This document shows positions 60,025-64,000 of a stretch of 64,000 nt of DNA, one piece after another. The DNA is from Scatosoma sp900555925 (GTDB lineage Bacteria; Bacillota; Clostridia; Christensenellales; Borkfalkiaceae). Under the pieces are notes generated by a model. It ran no database searches. It was not told where the DNA came from and worked only from the letters and a program-made list of their open reading frames with translations. The first letter of the stretch is position 1. Each line of letters starts with the position of its first letter. Location of the stretch: contig CAUGYD010000003.1 of NCBI GenBank assembly GCA_959603585.1, positions 178,072 through 242,071 on the forward strand, given 5' to 3'. A program made the position numbers and the translations under genes.

Positions 60025-61089
60025 ATGGAAGATTGGGAAAAAAAAGATAAACAAGATAAACAAGATAAGCAAGAACCGAAATGGTATGAAAGGACTTCGG
60101 ACGGAACGGCTTGGTACGAAAAGTCTTACGGATTCGAGGAAAACGGACGGGAGAGTCTGAAAATCTCCGACGCGGAGAAAGAGGAAAAAAAGCCGATTCA
60201 AAACGAAACGGAGCTTGAAAAGAGTGAAATCTTTCCTCGCGGCGCAGGTAGAGAAAAAAAAGAATTATTCTCCGATAGGACGGAAATTGAGGAAAGGAAC
60301 GTTCTTTCAGATAAAACGGAATTTGAGAGAACGGAAAGTTTTTCGGACGAAACGGGATTTGAGCGAAAAGAAAAAGTTCTGCCCTCGGAAGAATGGGCAG
60401 CGGAATACATAGAAAAAACAGAGTCGTTCGCAGAGGAGACGGGTTTTCCGAACAGAGAAATTTATGCGGACGGAGAGGAGGGAAAAATTTTTCTTCCCGA
60501 TATTCTCCCCGAATTTGCGGCGGATAAAATTTCCGACGAAAAGGCGTACATAAGAAAAAAACTGCTTTCCGATCGGAAAAACATCGAAGTCTCCGACAAG
60601 AAGAAATACGAGCAAAAGAAAAAAACGTTCCAATTGGTGATAGCCCTTTTTGTCTGGTCGGTGATTTTGTTTATTTTGGGCTGCATCGTATTTTCGGGAT
60701 ATGTGATTTGCGGTTCCTTTATTCTCTTTTTAGTCGCGGTTATTGTCTGGGCGTCTAAAATTCCGCTTTGGAAAAGCGGGGCAGACCTCATGAAAAAAAT
60801 AGAAAAATTTCAGCTCATCAGACCCTATGCCGTCAAAAGAGAGTGCATATACGAAGTTTCGGAACTAATCGAAGAAAATTCGGCGAGATTTGCTTTGAGG
60901 CTGTATTACCAAATAGACGGCGCGATGAAAGACGCCGCTACTCAGCAGCTCTATACGGAAACGGAAATAGAAACGCTGGAAAAGGCTTTCGTGAAAGGAA
61001 AGCTCGTCGCTGCCTGCCTCAAAGATAATTTTTTAGGAGATACCGTGATCGTCTGCGAACCGCAGATATTCGAACCTGTCCGAAAATAA
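60025..61089 (+). CDS. Hypothetical protein with degenerate acidic repeats and two membrane helices
   Basis: 354 residues; not recognised. N-terminal Lys/Asp/Gln-rich stretch (KKDKQDKQDKQ), then repeats of about 12-15 residues rich in Glu, Phe and Ser (LFSDRTEIEERNV, LSDKTEFERTES, FSDETGFERKEKV). Two adjacent helices follow (about 207-252), then a charged cytoplasmic end. Start at the ATG 60025 with GGGG upstream; the ATG at 60004 lies before this site. The gene follows floT and may act with it; unproven. Confidence 0.7.
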   Translation: MEDWEKKDKQDKQDKQEPKWYERTSDGTAWYEKSYGFEENGRESLKISDAEKEEKKPIQNETELEKSEIFPRGAGREKKELFSDRTEIEERNVLSDKTEFERTESFSDETGFERKEKVLPSEEWAAEYIEKTESFAEETGFPNREIYADGEEGKIFLPDILPEFAADKISDEKAYIRKKLLSDRKNIEVSDKKKYEQKKKTFQLVIALFVWSVILFILGCIVFSGYVICGSFILFLVAVIVWASKIPLWKSGADLMKKIEKFQLIRPYAVKRECIYEVSELIEENSARFALRLYYQIDGAMKDAATQQLYTETEIETLEKAFVKGKLVAACLKDNFLGDTVIVCEPQIFEPVRK

Positions 61090-61231
61090 AAGAGTCGAAA
61101 CGGACGAAAAACGCGGGCGGAAAAGATTTGATTTTTTCGCCCCTGTTGTTATATAATAAATATACTCGGGTTACACGGCAAACGGAATCGGCGTTTGCGA
61201 ACATAAAAAATCAAACAACGGAGAAAAAATA

Positions 61232-62452
61232 ATGAGATTCGTATTCAGCGACGGAGAAAAGCTCGGCGTGTACGACGACGGAAAAATTCGGAAATTTGAA
61301 AGCACCTATATTACCCGTTACCGCGAAACCGCGACGAAAAGCGCCAAAAATAAAGAATGGAAAACGCAGGGACATGCGGCTCAGATGATGTCGGAGGGCT
61401 ATTATTGGAACGAAAGGGAAGAATCCGTGACGGCCGCCATTCACGGCGTGGCGCTCACCGAAGCGGACAACAAAATCGTATACGCATTTTCCGTCAATAA
61501 TTCCTCGGGAATTTATTCCAAACTCCTCGACGACGAAATAAAAACCGAAGCGCACATCGTCTCCGCTAACGACGTGGAATTTATGTCCGTGTCCTACGCC
61601 GCCGACGGGGAAATGCTCGCCGCCGTGCAGGTGGATTCCGTGACTTCCCGAATCGCTCTGTTCCCGAAAAACAGCGGCGATTATAAATGCGTCACGGGCG
61701 GCGATAGCCTCGATGAAAATCCCTCCTTCGATTCCGCCGAAAATTGTGTATTGTTTAATTCTTACGGCGTGGGCAGGGACGCGAACAACAATTTCATCGA
61801 ATACATGCCTTCGGAAGTTTATCGGCTGAACCTGTCCACGCTGGACGTGGAACTCGTCGTCTCCGATCCGAAATTTTCTTACATAAAGCCGTTGGCCGAT
61901 TCGAAGGGCGACATCTATTGCATCAAAAAACCCGGCAGCGAAAAGACGGGAGGAAATCCGATCGTCGAAATTCTCATGATTCCCGTGCGCATCGTACAGG
62001 CAATCGCGGGATTTATTTCCGCTTTCGTCATGTGCTTTTCGGGAAAATCCCTCGTCTCGGGACAGAGCGGACGTTCCGCGCTCGGCGACGGCAGCGCGGC
62101 CAAAAAGGGCGGCGACGCGAAAAAAGTCTTTATCAACAATAATCTGCTCAATGTCGATAAGGAACTGAAAAAGAACAAAAAACAAGAGGATTACGGCTTT
62201 ATTCCGTCGAGCTGGAAAATCGTGCGGCTGGGAAAAAACGGTGCGTCCGATACGGAAATCGCCTCGGGCGCGGCGGATTTCTGTCTCGTCGAAGAGGACG
62301 GAAAAACAAAATTTGTCTACACGAACGGAAAACATATCTTTTCCGTGGAGGAAGGGCAAAAGAGACAAAAGCTCGCGGATACCGATTTTTGTCTCAAAGT
62401 GGGCGGCATCGCCCGCGCGCATTCGGACGGGAAACTGTTCGACCTCATTTGA
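61232..62452 (+). CDS. Hypothetical beta-propeller-like protein
   Basis: 406 residues; not recognised as a named family. Repeated strand patterns such as AADGEMLAAVQVDSVTSRIA, LDENPSFDSAENCVLFNSYG and FVYTNGKHIFSVEEGQ suggest TolB/WD-like beta-propeller blades. A hydrophobic stretch at about 246-268 may be a membrane segment interrupting the blades. GGAG precedes the ATG. The gap upstream has a TATAAT-like sequence. Fourth gene of the flotillin region. Confidence 0.68.
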   Translation: MRFVFSDGEKLGVYDDGKIRKFESTYITRYRETATKSAKNKEWKTQGHAAQMMSEGYYWNEREESVTAAIHGVALTEADNKIVYAFSVNNSSGIYSKLLDDEIKTEAHIVSANDVEFMSVSYAADGEMLAAVQVDSVTSRIALFPKNSGDYKCVTGGDSLDENPSFDSAENCVLFNSYGVGRDANNNFIEYMPSEVYRLNLSTLDVELVVSDPKFSYIKPLADSKGDIYCIKKPGSEKTGGNPIVEILMIPVRIVQAIAGFISAFVMCFSGKSLVSGQSGRSALGDGSAAKKGGDAKKVFINNNLLNVDKELKKNKKQEDYGFIPSSWKIVRLGKNGASDTEIASGAADFCLVEEDGKTKFVYTNGKHIFSVEEGQKRQKLADTDFCLKVGGIARAHSDGKLFDLI

Positions 62453-62598
62453 GGGGCGGAAAACGGGAAAACGATAACGAACGGAGACGATAACGGACGG
62501 AAACGGACGAAAGTAGTAACGAACAGAAACAAAGAAACGAAAATAAGCCGGCGGAAAATAAGGAGACTGAAAAACACGGCGGGTGGGAAAATAAAATA

Positions 62599-62638
62599 CT
62601 CCCCGGAAAGCTCGGAGCGCTTTCCGGGGAGATTTTTT
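62599..62638. terminator. Bidirectional terminator
   Basis: Thirteen-base perfect arms CTCCCCGGAAAGC and complement with a 7-base loop, ATTTTTT after it on the plus strand and A/T-rich on the other side. Between convergent genes. Confidence 0.9.
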
Positions 62639-62643
62639 ACTTT

Positions 62644-63201
62644 TTATTGTTTTTGCGGGCGGGGAAGATCCGAAAAAGCCGATACGTTTTTTGTCCGCAT
62701 GCGATATACAAAGAAATAGAGGGGTACGCCCAAGGCATAGACCCAGACCGCTTCGGTAGCCGCGAGAGACGCGACATAAGTCCAATAAGTGACCGCTCTC
62801 GTTCCGTAAGTCAGATCTCCGCACAAAAAGACGATGATGACGGGAATGACGAATGCGTTCAGGAGAACGGGAAAAAGTCCTCCGAGCACGATTTTCGGCG
62901 CGTGCAAGCGAAGGAATTTCCCTGCCGCCCAAGTGCCTGCCGCCGCGAGAAGCGTCGCCAAAGAGCCTAAAAATACGTCGTACACCCAAAAGGGAGACGC
63001 GATATTGCTCAGCATGCAGCCGATATACAGCGCAGGCACCGCTTCGGGAAAGAAGAGGGGCAGAATACAGAGCGCTTCGGCGGGGCGGATCTGCAAAAAT
63101 CCGTTATAGGCGATTGCCCCGAACGAATAGGTGAGGGCGACGTACAACGCCGCGATGATTCCCGCGCGGCAGAGGCGTTTCGCCGTAAAAAATCCTTTCA
63201 T
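62644..63201 (-). CDS. queT: Queuosine precursor transporter, QueT family
   Basis: Membrane S component of an ECF-type vitamin importer, 185 residues, five or six helices. Typical QueT sequence: LTYSFGAIAYNGFLQIRPAE, ALCILPLFFPEAVPALYIGC and SPFWVYDVFLGSLATLLAA. Uses the ECF A and T units encoded elsewhere. Start at ATG 63201; a TTG two codons upstream (63207) is nearer to the GAGG. A preQ1-I-like riboswitch precedes it, which matches the substrate. Confidence 0.93.
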   Translation of the reverse strand: MKGFFTAKRLCRAGIIAALYVALTYSFGAIAYNGFLQIRPAEALCILPLFFPEAVPALYIGCMLSNIASPFWVYDVFLGSLATLLAAAGTWAAGKFLRLHAPKIVLGGLFPVLLNAFVIPVIIVFLCGDLTYGTRAVTYWTYVASLAATEAVWVYALGVPLYFFVYRMRTKNVSAFSDLPRPQKQ

Positions 63202-63211
63202 ATTCAATTTT

Positions 63212-63254
63212 ACCTCGGTTTTTTTATTCGGAAGTGTTCTCCGAAAACCTTCCG
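63212..63254 (-). ncRNA. preQ1-I-type riboswitch of queT
   Basis: Minus strand: stem CGGAAG/CTTCCG, loop with GTTTTCGG, then A-rich ATAAAAAAA and CCGAGG, whose CCG can pair with CGG in the loop to make the known H-type pseudoknot. The GAGG ribosome binding site lies inside the last element, so ligand binding should block translation of queT. Promoter TTGACA-N18-TATAAT at 63292-63263. Confidence 0.82.
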
Positions 63255-63262
63255 TATGCCGT

Positions 63263-63292
63263 ATTATATCACCCCGTGCGGGAAATTGTCAA
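63263..63292 (-). promoter_or_regulatory. queT promoter
   Basis: TTGACA (63292-63287), 18-base spacer, TATAAT (63268-63263). Confidence 0.88.
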
Positions 63293-63434
63293 CTTTTTTT
63301 ATACAAGATAAATGCAATTTTTGCGGCTTTTTATAAATACGGAAAAATGTAAAAATATTACATTTTTGTTGCAAGACGTGGTAAATTTTTTTACAAATGT
63401 GTGTTATAATTTTGTACAGATTCGGGAGGTTTTT

Positions 63435-63598
63435 ATGAAAAAATTATTTACATGTTTCTGACGGCAATTTTGGTTATCGTATCGCTGTTTTCCGCGGTCG
63501 GTTGTAAAGAAGAGGAATATGTGTTTTCCTGTTATGCAAATTCAAGTTCACCCTTATGGAATTTTAGAAGTATTCGTCTGTACATAACGGTTTTTTAA
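63435..63598 (+). pseudogene. Small lipoprotein with frameshift in a run of A
   Basis: The ATG at 63435 follows GGAGG and starts MKKLFTCF, then stops. From 63452 the next frame reads MFLTAILVIVSLFSAVGCKE with a lipobox (SAVGC) and runs to TAA at 63598. One extra A in the A6 run after the ATG would join them into a 54-residue lipoprotein with a normal charged start. Either a disabled gene, a phase-variable one, or a sequencing error. The mature part (30 residues) is short and may be truncated. Confidence 0.62.
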
Positions 63599-63630
63599 GA
63601 AAAAACAAAAAAATAAAAGGAGGAGTTTTT

Positions 63631-63954
63631 ATGGATGAAACGGAACTGAATGAAAAAATTTCCGAAAAGAAGAAAAAGTTGAAAAAGCTGTACGAGTCCT
63701 TGGGCGTTTACAAATGGGAGTGTATTCCCGGAATCATCGGGTTGATTTGTCTTGCAATCGTAAGCATTCCGATTATATGTTCGTCGGGGAAACTCAAATG
63801 GATAGGAATAGCCATGTTGGTCGGGTCAATAGTAATCATTGCTTTTTTAGGATTTATGTTGAAACGATTATACACAGAAATCGAAAATACCGAGGAAGAG
63901 ATTCGGTCTTTTGAACGTGAAAAACGATTGAATTTTGAAGGAAAAAAACAATAA
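63631..63954 (+). CDS. Small hypothetical membrane protein
   Basis: 107 residues with a charged N-terminal helix (ISEKKKKLKKLYESLG), two membrane helices (about 33-50 and 57-77) and a charged coiled-coil-like end. No family recognised. GGAGG precedes the ATG. It follows the frameshifted lipoprotein by 32 bases and may belong to the same transcript. Confidence 0.72.
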   Translation: MDETELNEKISEKKKKLKKLYESLGVYKWECIPGIIGLICLAIVSIPIICSSGKLKWIGIAMLVGSIVIIAFLGFMLKRLYTEIENTEEEIRSFEREKRLNFEGKKQ

Positions 63955-64000
63955 GACCTGCAAATAAAAGTCAAGAGAAATAAAGAAGGAAATTGAAAAA

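Overview
The window looks like the chromosome of an anaerobic, probably gut-associated Clostridia-type Bacillota. Supporting signs are strong GGAGG ribosome binding sites, near-consensus TTGACA-N17-TATAAT promoters, a T-box and a preQ1 riboswitch, the yaaO-tmk-holB-yaaT and rpmH-rnpA-yidD-yidC-jag neighbourhoods, and lipoprotein-type ABC binding proteins without an encoded ATPase. The species cannot be named from sequence alone. No rRNA, tRNA, CRISPR array or insertion sequence was seen.

1-21.6 kb (all minus strand) is a glycan-utilisation region. It holds two carbohydrate ABC import sets (binding lipoprotein plus two permeases), two LacI-type repressors, a GH92 alpha-mannosidase, three proteins of the uncharacterised GxGYxYP putative glycoside hydrolase family (two lipoproteins, one without a signal peptide) and a 1343-residue Ig-like surface lipoprotein. 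Two operator families can be read. TGTATACGTTTACA occurs three times around the first lacI and its transporter. AAAACNGTTTT occurs at the promoters of the surface-lipoprotein operon and of the lacI/GxGYxYP/GH92 operon, with a degenerate copy at a diverging sigma-factor promoter. 21.8-25.3 kb (plus) encodes an ECF sigma factor, a membrane protein with an RsgI-like DINPS domain (putative anti-sigma) and a lipoprotein carrying the same domain.

25.4-36 kb holds housekeeping and regulatory genes: a short alaS, cysE-cysS behind a cysteine T-box, an HTH-like protein, a DeoR regulator, an NCS2 nucleobase permease with an attenuator-like leader, an OB-fold ssDNA-binding protein and a polysaccharide deacetylase. 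36.5-49.8 kb is a plus-strand block: sdpR-sdpI-natA-natB with a perfect palindromic operator, a small possibly leaderless gene, an Lrp regulator and aminotransferase, greA, lysS, a membrane protein, and yaaO-tmk-holB-yaaT. 50-52 kb (minus) has a collagen-like protein, a SLOG protein and rsmG.

A replication origin with at least seven DnaA boxes and a DnaA-trio track lies at about 51.98-52.25 kb, directly before dnaN and without dnaA beside it. It is followed by rpmH, rnpA, yidD, yidC and jag. 57.4-62.5 kb has a structured leader RNA, an NfeD/flotillin pair and two unknown proteins. The window ends with queT under a preQ1-I-like riboswitch, a frameshifted small lipoprotein and a small membrane protein. 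Degenerate 38-45 bp tandem repeats fill several intergenic gaps. The least understood parts are the GxGYxYP/GH92 regulon with its linked DINPS sigma module, and the dnaA-less origin.
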